A stretch of 39,547 nucleotides of DNA from an archaeon (GTDB lineage Archaea; Nanobdellota; Nanobdellia; Pacearchaeales; JAPDKA01). Below, in pieces: positions 1-7,933 of the stretch; the first letter of the stretch is position 1; the number at the start of each line of letters is the position of its first letter. A program made the position numbers and the translations under genes. The stretch covers positions 1 to 39,547 of the forward strand of contig JAPDKA010000008.1 in assembly GCA_029258825.1 (NCBI GenBank), given 5' to 3'. The notes below the pieces were generated by a model. It had not been told where the DNA came from and ran no database searches. It saw only the letters and a list, made by a program, of their open reading frames with translations.

Positions 1-90
1 TTTCACTGCTTTCTTGATTTTCTCTTTTAGTTTCTTTTTCTCTTTTTCAGGAAGTTCCCAAATTCCGCCACGGGAACCTAAAAAGTGCAT
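1..90 (-). CDS. 5' end of an unrecognised protein, cut by the window edge
   Basis: Thirty codons of an open frame start at an ATG at 88-90 and run off the left edge. The visible peptide begins MHFLGSRGGIWELPEKEK and continues as a lysine-rich stretch (residues 15-30). No family is recognisable from this fragment. A TATA-like tract (108-117, read on the minus strand) is centred about 24 bases upstream of the ATG, as for other leaderless genes in this window. It lies 128 bases downstream of the radical SAM gene on the same strand, and two copies of a perfect 12-base palindrome sit between them, suggesting shared regulation. The reading frame is open throughout but short, so this is a tentative gene. 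Confidence 0.5.
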   Translation of the reverse strand, partial: MHFLGSRGGIWELPEKEKKKLKEKIKKAVK

Positions 91-156
91 TTTTTGGTTT
101 TGTTTTTAGTTTTTATCTACTATTAGACAAGAAAAAGTATGATAATTATTTTTTAT

Positions 157-168
157 CGATAATTATCG
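157..168. promoter_or_regulatory. Perfect 12-base palindrome, candidate operator copy 1
   Basis: CGATAATTATCG is its own reverse complement, embedded in a 17-base direct repeat (154-170) that recurs at 193-209. It lies between the radical SAM gene and the next minus-strand gene, about 40 bases upstream of the latter's TATA-like tract. A degenerate third copy (GATAATTAT, 141-149) lies alongside. This looks like a dimeric regulator site; the regulator is unknown. Confidence 0.55.
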
Positions 169-195
169 TTTATAATAAGAATATAAATTTTATAT

Positions 196-207
196 CGATA
201 ATTATCG
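196..207. promoter_or_regulatory. Perfect 12-base palindrome, candidate operator copy 2
   Basis: This is an exact second copy of CGATAATTATCG, 39 bases from the first (start to start) and just downstream of the radical SAM stop codon at 219-221. A one-mismatch copy covers the presumed transcription start of the radical SAM gene at 1505-1516. Confidence 0.55.
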
Positions 208-218
208 TTGTTTTTTAC

Positions 219-1502
219 CTATTTTCTACCTTCTAATGTTATCTTTAGTATTTTATCGTACACCTCTTTCCTAAATAGGCCTAGATCTACTCCTTTTCTT
301 AATACTTGGTAGTATAGACCATCAACACCAATAGAGTACTTAAATATTTTCAAGTTTGGAGAAGCTTTCCTCATTTTATCTATGTCTTGCATTACAGTCT
401 TAAAATACTTATCAACACCTCTCCTATACAACTCCTCGATAGGTTCGTCAACTGCATTGCCAACACTGAATTGCTTCCATAATGTGCCGGGCAAAATTAA
501 AGGATCGCAACTGCCCAGCCATTCTCCTGATTTGATTCTTACATATTGCCAATAAGAAGGATCTATAAAAGGCTGTAACTGAAATAACAAAGTAGATTTA
601 CCATATTTTTGTTTTATATAAAATATTCCGAGCCTGTCTATCTCAATTTCATCTAAATTAATGATGTTATTTTCAATTAACATAGGCAAATAAGCACTGT
701 TTACATTTATCTCTATACTTATTATAAACTCTATAGGTTTTTTCATATTTCTTAACAATTTTTTTACACCATTTATCAATTTTAATAAGGTGTTTTTTCG
801 AACAAAAAAAGAAAAATCTGCATATGGTGTAGGAAAAAACATGCCTGCACCAAAGTGAGATATTCCTCTCTTAGATAACTCCTTGACTAACTTTAAAATA
901 GCTTGAGAATTATCCTCAATCAATGTGCTGTCTATGAAGATTTTATCAGCCAAACCTGCATCAACAGCAAGCATTAGGTTGTTTAACACTCTCTTAAACA
1001 CACCCTTGCCTCGTAGCTTGTCATGTGCTTCTCCCCAGCCGTCTAGGCTAACATCAAGAAAGTCTATATCAAGCTTAGCCAACTCATCCAAATAAATATG
1101 CAATAAAGTTCCATTAGTTACTATACCATACCTAAATGGTTTTTTCTCTTCTCTCTTTTGTTTTTTTACTCTATCAAATTCTCTAAGAACTTTCATCACA
1201 TGCTTATAAAGTAAAGGTTCTTTACCGCTTAATGTCAAAATAGTCAAACCATACTTCTCCAATTTCCTTATTATCTTTCTCCAATCCTCAAATGGCAGTT
1301 CGTCTGAACTGCTCTCTGCTGTATAAAAGCAATGCCTACAGCCAAGATTGCATCTATTTGTAATGTCTAAACTCACGTGCCTCAACTCTGCGTTTTGCCT
1401 TATAAACTCATAAAGCTGTTTCCATGTGATTTGGTTGTTGAGATATTGTCTTATTTTTGGTAGAAGATCTATTTCAAACATTGTTTGATTTGTTTTTGGC
1501 AT
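219..1502 (-). CDS. Radical SAM domain protein
   Basis: A 427-residue enzyme with the radical SAM iron-sulfur motif CNLGCRHC (cysteines 51, 55, 58) after the strand SLDITNR, followed by the glycine-containing SAM-binding motif TLSGKEPLL (about 90-98), which has GKEP where GGEP is usual. Family knowledge: such proteins bind a 4Fe-4S cluster and cleave S-adenosylmethionine to a 5'-deoxyadenosyl radical. The C-terminal half has a single conspicuous cysteine (in GSCDPLILPG), so no SPASM or twitch auxiliary-cluster domain is evident. The substrate cannot be inferred. The start is supported by a TATA box at 1526-1533, about 27 bases upstream, indicating a leaderless transcript. A palindrome covering the presumed transcription start suggests repression. 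A winged-helix gene is immediately upstream. Confidence 0.85.
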   Translation of the reverse strand: MPKTNQTMFEIDLLPKIRQYLNNQITWKQLYEFIRQNAELRHVSLDITNRCNLGCRHCFYTAESSSDELPFEDWRKIIRKLEKYGLTILTLSGKEPLLYKHVMKVLREFDRVKKQKREEKKPFRYGIVTNGTLLHIYLDELAKLDIDFLDVSLDGWGEAHDKLRGKGVFKRVLNNLMLAVDAGLADKIFIDSTLIEDNSQAILKLVKELSKRGISHFGAGMFFPTPYADFSFFVRKNTLLKLINGVKKLLRNMKKPIEFIISIEINVNSAYLPMLIENNIINLDEIEIDRLGIFYIKQKYGKSTLLFQLQPFIDPSYWQYVRIKSGEWLGSCDPLILPGTLWKQFSVGNAVDEPIEELYRRGVDKYFKTVMQDIDKMRKASPNLKIFKYSIGVDGLYYQVLRKGVDLGLFRKEVYDKILKITLEGRK

Positions 1503-1504
1503 TG

Positions 1505-1516
1505 CGATAAGTATCG
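1505..1516. promoter_or_regulatory. Operator-like palindrome over the radical SAM transcription start
   Basis: CGATAAGTATCG differs by one base from the perfect palindromes at 157-168 and 196-207. It sits between the start codon (1500-1502) and the TATA box (TTTATAAA, 1526-1533), where a bound protein would block RNA polymerase. The position argues for a repressor site. The neighbouring winged-helix protein is a possible but unproven binder. Confidence 0.5.
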
Positions 1517-1575
1517 TAAAAAAGCTTTATAAATTTTTATACAATCATTATCTGCAATATAAAGCTAAGAAAAAC

Positions 1576-1848
1576 TCAAACAGCAAGCTTGCTGTAAGCC
1601 TCGTACGCCTTCAAAGTTAATTGCCATCTTTGCCTTCTTACATAAGTTTTACCTTTTTCATTCTTTGTTATGCATCTTACTATGTTTTGTTTTTGCAATT
1701 CAAGCAGCAATTGCTTAACAAATTCTTCATCTCTTGCAAGCTCTCTGGCAATTTCAGCAGTAAACATAGGTTTAGGCATATTATAATATAGTAAAGCAAC
1801 TATAGCCTCTTTAATTTTCTGTCTTTTTTCTGCAGATATTGGCGGCAT
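1576..1848 (-). CDS. Small winged-helix DNA-binding protein
   Basis: A 90-residue basic protein with the pattern of a winged helix-turn-helix: an N-terminal helix (KRQKIKEAIVALLYY), a helix-turn-helix segment (TAEIARELARDEEFVKQLLL, about 30-49), then a wing-like hairpin around KNEKGKTYVRRQRW and a C-terminal helix. No ligand-binding or dimerisation domain is added, so it could be a small transcription regulator. It lies 73 bases upstream of the radical SAM gene, same strand, and diverges from the lhr-like helicase. A TATA-like tract (TTTAAA, 1871-1876) is centred about 25 bases before the ATG. It is a candidate for the protein that reads the palindromes around the radical SAM gene; that link is inference. 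Confidence 0.6.
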   Translation of the reverse strand: MPPISAEKRQKIKEAIVALLYYNMPKPMFTAEIARELARDEEFVKQLLLELQKQNIVRCITKNEKGKTYVRRQRWQLTLKAYEAYSKLAV

Positions 1849-1870
1849 AGTTAAGCAAAGTTGTGTATTT

Positions 1871-1903
1871 TTTAAAGTTTTGCAGTTGCGAGAAGTTTAA
1901 AAA
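1871..1903. promoter_or_regulatory. Divergent promoter pair (winged-helix gene / helicase)
   Basis: Two TATA-like tracts face opposite ways: TTTAAA at 1871-1876 for the minus-strand gene starting at 1848 and TTTAAAAA at 1896-1903 for the plus-strand gene starting at 1925. Each is centred about 25 bases from its ATG, which implies leaderless mRNAs in both directions. Confidence 0.55.
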
Positions 1904-1924
1904 ACAACAAGCCTTGATGATTGC

Positions 1925-4567
1925 ATGACCGAACAACAAATAGAAAAAGTAAAACCAAGTACAGCTGCAAAAATAACAGCAATACTAGACGATACTATAA
2001 AGAAATGGTTCTTTAGTCGCTTTAAAGATTACAGCTTAACTCAGCTATATGGAGTAATGCCTATACATGAAAGAAAGAATATACTAATAAGCGCACCTAC
2101 TGGTAGCGGAAAAACATTGACTGCATTTTTGAGCATAATCAACTACTTAGTTGTGTTGGCAAAAAAACAAGAATTGCAGGATAAAGTTTATGCGATCTAT
2201 ATTAGCCCTTTACGCGCATTAAACAATGATATATATGTTAACTTGCAAAAACCACTTGAAGAAATAAAGCAATTAGCAAAGCAAGAGAACATAAACATGC
2301 AAGACATTAGAGTGGCTATAAGAACAAGCGACACGTTAAGTAGTGATAAAGCAAAAATGTTGAAAAAACCACCACATATATTGATTACAACGCCTGAAAG
2401 TCTTGCAATTGTTTTGAGCAGTAAAAAATTTATTGAGCATTTAAAAGCAGTAGAGTTTGTTATTGTTGATGAAATACACGCTTTAGCCAGCAACAAACGA
2501 GGTGTGCATTTAAGCTTAAGCCTTGAACGTCTTGAAGAAATTTCAACAATCACACCAGTACGTATTGGTTTAAGCGCAACTATAGCGCCGCTTGAAGAAG
2601 TTGCAAAGTTCTTGGTTGGCTATAGTTATGATGAAAAAACAAAAACATATAACCTAAGAAATTGTTTAATTGCTGATGTAAATTTCGCCAAACCAATTGA
2701 TATAGCAGTGCTTGTTGCTAGCAATTTCTTTGAAGACGCAAAATTGCAAACGCATAAGCTTTATTGCTTAATTGACGAACTAATACAAAAACATAAAACA
2801 ACACTAATATTTACTAATACACGAAGCGGTACTGAAAGAGTCATTGCACATCTAAAAGAAATGTTTCCTAAGCGGTATGAAGCATTAAACGTTATAGGTG
2901 CACACCATTCAAGTTTAAGCAGAAAACACAGGTTTAATATTGAACAAAAATTAAGGGAAGGTAAATTAAAGGTTGTTGTTAGCAGCACAAGTCTTGAATT
3001 AGGAATAGATATTGGCTATATCGATCTCGTACTGCTTTTAGGTAGTCCAAAAAGTGTAAGTAGGGCGATGCAACGCACAGGTAGAGCAGGCCATAAGTTG
3101 CATGCTGTTGCAAAAGGTCGTTTCATTGTTCTTGACAGAGATGATTTAGTTGAATGTACTATTATGGCAAAGAAAATAAATGAAAAGGAGATAGATAAAA
3201 TACAAATACCAAAAAACTGCCTTGATGTGTTATGCCAACACGTATATGGAGAAGCTATCAATAAAGTGTGGCATGTTGATGATTTTTACAGGCTGGTTAA
3301 GCGTAGTTATTGTTATCATGATTTAAAAAAAGAACAATTGTTGAATGTTATTGCTTATTTAAGCGGCCAATACTTTGGTTTAGAACAGCGCGGCATTTAT
3401 GCAAAAATATGGTATGATGAAAACACACAAGAATTTGGTAAACGTTCAAAACTTGCAAGAATGATGTACATGACTAACGTTGGTGTAATTCCTGAAGAAA
3501 GTTATGTTAATGTTATTGTGGCATTGCCAAATGAAAGGAAAAATGAAAAAGTTGGTGTCATTGACGAAGCTTTTTTAGAGCGATTAAAGAAAGGTGATGT
3601 TTTTGTGTTAGGAGGTCACAAATACATGTTTTTATATGCACGTGGTATGAATGCTTATGTGAATGCTTCTGTGAAACAACCGCCAACGATACCTAGTTGG
3701 TTTTCTGAGCAACTCCCACTTAGCTATGATTTGGCTTTGGCAATTCAGAAATTCAGGCGTTTAGTTGAGCAACGTATGAAAAAACCAAAGCAAGAAGTTG
3801 TCGAATTTATCAAACAATATTGTTACTGCAGTGATAATGTTGCTAATGCTATATATGATTATTTTTATGAGCAATACAAGTTTGCTGAAATCCCACATGA
3901 TAAAAAACTAGTTATAGAGTTTTACAAGTCAAATGATGGCAAAAAATATTGGATTTTTCATACACTCTATGGCAGACGTGTTAATGATGCTTTGAGTCGG
4001 GCTTTAGCATTTCTTGTAGCAAGAATAAACAGACGTGACGTTGAGATATGTATTAATGATAATGGTTTTTACATTGCTAGCTATGATAAACTGCAAGTTG
4101 ATAAAGCTTTTGAAATGCTTGTAAAAAACTACAGCAAATTACATATAGTATTGGAAGAGGCTATAGAAAAGACTGAAACGTTCAAAAGACGTTTCAGGCA
4201 CAATGCGGTTAGAAGTTTGCTTATTCTTCGAAGTTATAAGGGAAAAACAAAATCTGTGGGGAAGCAACAAATGCAAGCAGAAATGTTGTATAGAACAGTA
4301 AAAAGCATAAGTTATAATTTTCCTGTCATTGTAGAAACAAAGAGAGAAGTACTTCATGATGTAATGGATGTAGAACATGCAAAAGAAGTATTGAGCAATA
4401 TCGCAAACAACAATATTAAAATTAAAAAAATACAAACACCACTGCCAAGCCCTTTTGCATTCAACATTGTTGTTGCTGGCTATCTTGACTTGCTGAAAAT
4501 TGAAGATCGTATAGAATTTTTGAGACGTATGCATGAAAAAATTTTAGAAGAGATTAAGAAAAAATAA
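1925..4567 (+). CDS. lhr: Lhr-type superfamily 2 DNA helicase
   Basis: An 880-residue helicase of the Lhr (large helicase-related) family, within the usual length of archaeal members. Visible motifs in order: Walker A APTGSGKT (57-64), motif Ia ISPLRALNND (about 93), motif II DEIH (about 182-185), motif III SAT (about 216), and motif VI QRTGRAGH (about 382-389). The C-terminal half carries the winged-helix and Lhr-specific region without further clear motifs. Family knowledge: Lhr enzymes translocate 3' to 5' on single-stranded DNA, unwind branched or RNA:DNA duplexes, and are linked to DNA repair. The start is set by a TATA box at 1896-1903. A nuclease-like SbcD-related phosphoesterase follows 1.7 kb downstream, a common functional partner type, but two unrelated genes separate them here. 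Confidence 0.9.
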   Translation: MTEQQIEKVKPSTAAKITAILDDTIKKWFFSRFKDYSLTQLYGVMPIHERKNILISAPTGSGKTLTAFLSIINYLVVLAKKQELQDKVYAIYISPLRALNNDIYVNLQKPLEEIKQLAKQENINMQDIRVAIRTSDTLSSDKAKMLKKPPHILITTPESLAIVLSSKKFIEHLKAVEFVIVDEIHALASNKRGVHLSLSLERLEEISTITPVRIGLSATIAPLEEVAKFLVGYSYDEKTKTYNLRNCLIADVNFAKPIDIAVLVASNFFEDAKLQTHKLYCLIDELIQKHKTTLIFTNTRSGTERVIAHLKEMFPKRYEALNVIGAHHSSLSRKHRFNIEQKLREGKLKVVVSSTSLELGIDIGYIDLVLLLGSPKSVSRAMQRTGRAGHKLHAVAKGRFIVLDRDDLVECTIMAKKINEKEIDKIQIPKNCLDVLCQHVYGEAINKVWHVDDFYRLVKRSYCYHDLKKEQLLNVIAYLSGQYFGLEQRGIYAKIWYDENTQEFGKRSKLARMMYMTNVGVIPEESYVNVIVALPNERKNEKVGVIDEAFLERLKKGDVFVLGGHKYMFLYARGMNAYVNASVKQPPTIPSWFSEQLPLSYDLALAIQKFRRLVEQRMKKPKQEVVEFIKQYCYCSDNVANAIYDYFYEQYKFAEIPHDKKLVIEFYKSNDGKKYWIFHTLYGRRVNDALSRALAFLVARINRRDVEICINDNGFYIASYDKLQVDKAFEMLVKNYSKLHIVLEEAIEKTETFKRRFRHNAVRSLLILRSYKGKTKSVGKQQMQAEMLYRTVKSISYNFPVIVETKREVLHDVMDVEHAKEVLSNIANNNIKIKKIQTPLPSPFAFNIVVAGYLDLLKIEDRIEFLRRMHEKILEEIKKK

Positions 4568-4649
4568 TCTCTTTTCCGGTAATCGTAAACTTTAAAAATT
4601 ATAAAACTCTATTCTTCAGTGATAAAACAGAATTTTCGAAAAAACAAAA

Positions 4650-5576
4650 ATGAAAAAAACAAGCACGATACTTGAAACAAAAGTTGAAAAAGAACAAATA
4701 GGCTTAGGAAGGCTCGGCAATGTTCTTTTTACTTATAAAAAAGGTGAAGAAGATTTAGATCTTTTTGATAATGTTGCTGTATATGAAAGAAAAATTGTTG
4801 ATAGAAATACTTTAAGAAATGTAATTGAATTAATACATCCTTCTGCAAATGAGTTTATAGACCATAAAAAAATTGATGAAAAAGCAGATTTTAGCGGAGA
4901 TATTACTTGGAGTGTTTTGCTTGATGATGAAAAGTTTAGGAGATGGCATGAATATGAAATGCTCATTGATTGGGAGTTCTTTACAAAAGAAGGAAGAAAA
5001 TTTATTTGTGAAGCTTGTGGAAAAGAAATTAAAAGTTATAAAGACTTAATGGTATGGGGAGGGGCTAATTATCATATTAAAGGTTGTTTTACTAAGGTTA
5101 TTAATGAAGAATTTGAGTATGATAAAAATAGGCTTGACGTTCTTGAATACCTGCTTAAAATAATAAAAGTGTTTGATCCTGAAAATGAAAAAAGAGAAGA
5201 ATTTGAAACTAAAGTAAAATTAATGTTTATTCCTTGGCATATTTCTCGAGCTTATTATCTAGCTAATAACTATCTTTGGCATGAAACTCAAGATGAATAT
5301 TACAAAAAGAAAGGTAAAGAAGGAATAATTAAAGATATCGATATAGAAATAAGTCGTGCTTTATTTAAGTTAGATGATGTTGTTAATTTCTTTTATAAAA
5401 ATAAAGGAGATTTAATTAAAAAACATCTAAAAAGATTTGAGGTTTCGTTTAATATTATAGAGAGAATTGATAAAATATTAAAAGAAGGGTGTACATCTAG
5501 TGGAATAGAGATTGAGGAAATTGAAGAATATCAAAAAATAAAAAAGCAATGTAGTTTGTTGCTTAAATTAATTTAA
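4650..5576 (+). CDS. Orphan protein with a Cys2-His-Cys zinc site
   Basis: A 308-residue protein that I do not recognise. The only motif is a probable zinc site in the first half: FICEACGKEIKSYKDL followed by NYHIKGCF, giving C120, C123, H142 and C146, a treble-clef or LIM-like spacing. The remainder is charged and largely helical, with long Lys/Glu runs near the C terminus. It is glutamine-poor (four residues) compared with its neighbours such as the helicase, which hints at a different origin. The start at 4650 follows an AT-rich tract (4591-4604, about 50 bases upstream), so a short leader is likely. It stands between the helicase and the HExxH protein. No signal peptide or membrane segment is visible. 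Function unknown. Confidence 0.7.
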   Translation: MKKTSTILETKVEKEQIGLGRLGNVLFTYKKGEEDLDLFDNVAVYERKIVDRNTLRNVIELIHPSANEFIDHKKIDEKADFSGDITWSVLLDDEKFRRWHEYEMLIDWEFFTKEGRKFICEACGKEIKSYKDLMVWGGANYHIKGCFTKVINEEFEYDKNRLDVLEYLLKIIKVFDPENEKREEFETKVKLMFIPWHISRAYYLANNYLWHETQDEYYKKKGKEGIIKDIDIEISRALFKLDDVVNFFYKNKGDLIKKHLKRFEVSFNIIERIDKILKEGCTSSGIEIEEIEEYQKIKKQCSLLLKLI

Positions 5577-5648
5577 TTATTTCCAATCAATAATAAGCCA
5601 CTTCCCTGCAGCAAAAAATTTAAGAATAACTAAACAGCTGCTAATCTT

Positions 5649-6224
5649 ATGAGAGTCTATCTTAAAGAAAAATTAAAAAAGTTATTAAAAGATGTTGCTA
5701 AGAAATACGGATTTGAGAATGTCAACTTTGTAGAGTATTATGAATCTGGAAGAAGTATAAGTCGAAAACAAGCCCAATCCAAAAATCCTAAGGAGATAAC
5801 ATATTCTTTCCTTTCACTCTTCCCTTTAAAAGAAATTTATGAAATATCTCCAGAAATAACAGAAAAAGTAGCAGAAGTTGTATGTTTACATGAAAGAGCT
5901 CATTATAAGTTTCCAAAACCTCCAGAAGCGGATGAATGGGAAGTACAGGAAAAGGCGGCACAAATGTACGGGAATTATGTAGAATATGCAATATTAGATA
6001 GCCTCTTGTTGTTTTTTCTCTGCCCCTCAAATGTAAAAAATGATAAATTAAAGAGGGACATCTTAAAGTATATTAACAATTATAAAAAGCTAACAGAGGA
6101 AGAAAAGAAAAAAATTGTGGACGGATTTATTGAATTAAAAAAGGTAAAAAAAGCAGTTTTCTTCCGTAAAAGAAAAATAGAAAGAACGTTAAAAAGTTTG
6201 TTGAAAATCTCTAATTCAGTTTAA
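5649..6224 (+). CDS. Putative HExxH metalloprotease-like protein
   Basis: A 191-residue protein with one clear motif, VVCLHERAHYKF: HERAH (81-85) fits the HExxH zinc-protease signature in a helical context. Glutamates E96, E98 and E101 in EWEVQEKAA are candidates for the third zinc ligand, a gluzincin-like arrangement. The rest is lysine-rich and helical; there is no signal peptide, so it would act in the cytoplasm. I cannot place it in a named family. The gene follows the zinc-site orphan by 72 bases on the same strand and precedes the phosphoesterase by 47 bases. Together the two orphans look like an insertion between the helicase and the phosphoesterase. The protease call rests on one short motif. 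Confidence 0.6.
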   Translation: MRVYLKEKLKKLLKDVAKKYGFENVNFVEYYESGRSISRKQAQSKNPKEITYSFLSLFPLKEIYEISPEITEKVAEVVCLHERAHYKFPKPPEADEWEVQEKAAQMYGNYVEYAILDSLLLFFLCPSNVKNDKLKRDILKYINNYKKLTEEEKKKIVDGFIELKKVKKAVFFRKRKIERTLKSLLKISNSV

Positions 6225-6271
6225 TTATAAAAAATTACAAAAAATAAAAAATTAATAAAGAAGTTTTTAAA

Positions 6272-7009
6272 ATGGATCTCTCAAAAACAAAAATTTTTGA
6301 AGGTATTTATATTATTGGTAAGGCGTTATGGTTGGAAAAAGTAAAGATACTTGTTATTGCTGATTTGCACATAGGCTATGAAGAATATCTTAATGAATTG
6401 GGTATAGCCATACCAAGACAACAGTTCAAACTCATGCATGAAGAGCTAAAAAATCTGTTGAATTTATTAAAACCAAAATTAATTGTTATTAATGGAGATC
6501 TAAAGCATGAATTTGGAGAAATAAGTAAACAAGAATGGAACGAAACCCTCGCTATTCTTGATTTATGTTTAAAGCATGCTAAAGTTGTGCTTGTTAAAGG
6601 AAATCATGATACAATACTTGAACCGATTGCACGAAAAAAGAATGTTAAAATTGTTGATTATTATGTTGTTGACAGCATTGTAATTACGCACGGCCATAAA
6701 ATACTAAACGAATTTTTTGATAAGCAAATCAAAACCATAGTCATAGCACATGAACACCCTGCAATAAGCTTGAGAGAAGGTATAAAAGTAGAAAAGTATA
6801 AATGTTGGTTAATAGGGCGATGGCACAATAAGAAGTTAATTGTTATGCCAAGTTTTATGTATATTGAAGGTAGCGATATAACAAAAGAGATGCTGCTTAG
6901 TCCTTTTTTAACTAAGGTTAATCTTGATAATTTTGAAATTTATATTGTTGCAGATAAAGTTTATAAGTTTGGAAAACTAAAAATGTTAAGAAAAAAAGGT
7001 ATTGTATAA
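6272..7009 (+). CDS. SbcD-related archaeal metallophosphoesterase
   Basis: A 245-residue calcineurin-like phosphoesterase with the complete metal-binding set: DLH (31-33) in VIADLHIGYEEYL, GD (75-76) in INGDLKHE, GNHD (110-113), a GH at about 141-142 (ITHGHK) and AHEHPA for the last histidine pair. Length and motif order fit the archaeal SbcD-related phosphoesterase family. Members hydrolyse phosphodiesters with two metal ions and are suspected DNA nucleases; the actual substrate is not known from sequence. Its occurrence close to an Lhr helicase is in keeping with a DNA repair role. The next gene starts 12 bases after its stop, so the two are probably co-transcribed. Confidence 0.85.
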   Translation: MDLSKTKIFEGIYIIGKALWLEKVKILVIADLHIGYEEYLNELGIAIPRQQFKLMHEELKNLLNLLKPKLIVINGDLKHEFGEISKQEWNETLAILDLCLKHAKVVLVKGNHDTILEPIARKKNVKIVDYYVVDSIVITHGHKILNEFFDKQIKTIVIAHEHPAISLREGIKVEKYKCWLIGRWHNKKLIVMPSFMYIEGSDITKEMLLSPFLTKVNLDNFEIYIVADKVYKFGKLKMLRKKGIV

Positions 7010-7021
7010 ATATGGTATAAA

Positions 7022-7303
7022 ATGGCTATCTCGAAAAAACAATACGAAAAAATAGAAAAAGAAATATTACAGCCTGCAGCAGAAGTTTATAATTTGCTTG
7101 GCGGAAAGCTAACAAAGCAAAGTTTAAAGAAATTTAAAGAAGGTTTAGCAAGCAATCCAAAATATTCACAAATAAAAAAGAAAGCAGAAGAAATATTTAA
7201 TAAAATAGATGAATACCTGAAAGTTGCTGAAGAAGAACGACAAGTATATGAAAGATTAATAAAAGTTAAGGAAGATATGGGTATTATAGCAAGTGCTATA
7301 TAA
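7022..7303 (+). CDS. Small helical hypothetical protein
   Basis: A 93-residue, lysine- and glutamate-rich protein predicted to be nearly all helix, with a possible coiled coil in the second half (KKKAEEIFNKIDEYLKVAEE). No motif, signal peptide or membrane segment is visible and I do not recognise a family. It starts 12 bases after the phosphoesterase stop and is likely its operon partner. It ends at 7303, directly abutting the end of the convergent gene at 7304, leaving no room for a separate terminator. Confidence 0.65.
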   Translation: MAISKKQYEKIEKEILQPAAEVYNLLGGKLTKQSLKKFKEGLASNPKYSQIKKKAEEIFNKIDEYLKVAEEERQVYERLIKVKEDMGIIASAI

Positions 7304-7669
7304 CTAGCATGCTATTTTTGGAGTTATTTTTGGAGTTCGATAAATATACACTTCACCTTTTTCTTCAAGTTTAGCACAAATACCAATATGTTTCTCACCG
7401 ATAATAATGCAAACTTTTTCTAATCCACTATTTTTCATTTTTTCATCTAAGTTTTTTAATATAAATTGTAAAAGGTTTTTTTCATAAGCCTTTGTTTCTG
7501 TTACAGTATCGCCACCAAAATATTTAATTTTTAAATTTAGATTTTTTGGTAGTTCTAAGTCATTATTTCCATATTCAACTAACAACAAGTCTGGTTTAAG
7601 TTTAAAGATCGAATTGGGCAATTCTCTTTTATGAGTTGATTCTAAAACAACATAAATTGTTGGAGACAT
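7304..7669 (-). CDS. Small protein, possibly a minimal TraB/ChaN-like domain
   Basis: A 121-residue alpha/beta protein. Three spaced motifs recall the TraB/PrgY-ChaN-erythromycin esterase fold: an early strand ending in VLESTH, then DLLLVEYG with a conserved-looking acidic residue, and late IIIGEKHIGICAKLEEKG, which resembles the usual GxxH-xxGI signature. It is much shorter than normal TraB domains (about 200 residues or more), so if related it is stripped down; the assignment is weak. A TATA box (about 7691-7699) is centred 26 bases before the ATG at 7667-7669, which supports the start and a monocistronic leaderless transcript. Confidence 0.55.
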   Translation of the reverse strand: MSPTIYVVLESTHKRELPNSIFKLKPDLLLVEYGNNDLELPKNLNLKIKYFGGDTVTETKAYEKNLLQFILKNLDEKMKNSGLEKVCIIIGEKHIGICAKLEEKGEVYIYRTPKITPKIAC

Positions 7670-7748
7670 ATTTAATAATAGTATACAAAATATTTAAAAG
7701 TTTCGGTTGTTATCATTATATAATAAATACATAAAGATTTAAAGATGA

Positions 7749-7754
7749 TTTAAA
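7749..7754 (+). promoter_or_regulatory. TATA box of tRNA-Ser
   Basis: TTTAAA is centred about 26 bases upstream of the first tRNA base at 7778, the standard distance for an archaeal box A. Confidence 0.5.
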
Positions 7755-7777
7755 GATAAATTGTAAAATCTAATTGT

Positions 7778-7860
7778 GCCCGGGTGGCGGAATTGGAAGA
7801 CGCGCCTGGCTCGAGACCAGGTGGGCTCTGCCCGTGCAGGTTCGAATCCTGCCCCGGGCG
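7778..7860 (+). tRNA. tRNA-Ser (anticodon CGA)
   Basis: An 83-base class II tRNA. The acceptor stem GCCCGGG (7778-7784) pairs with CCCGGGC (7853-7859) and is followed by discriminator G at 7860. The anticodon arm is CCTGG-CTCGAGA-CCAGG, giving anticodon CGA, which reads serine codon UCG. The variable arm is long (GGGC-TCT-GCCC), and the T arm is GCAGG-TTCGAAT-CCTGC. The long variable arm, the CGA anticodon and G73 all agree with archaeal tRNA-Ser rather than tRNA-Leu (which would have A73). CCA is not encoded. There is no intron. It is a GC-rich island in AT-rich surroundings, as expected for a structured RNA. Confidence 0.95.
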
Positions 7861-7933
7861 TAATTACTAGTAGTAAATTAGTTAAATATTCATTAATCTG
7901 TTTATTAATTAGATAAAAGAAAAAACAAAAAAT

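Noticed and set aside
7778..7860. tRNA-Leu reading of the tRNA
   Set aside because: General shape resembles tRNA-Leu, but the anticodon is CGA and the discriminator base is G, both serine features.
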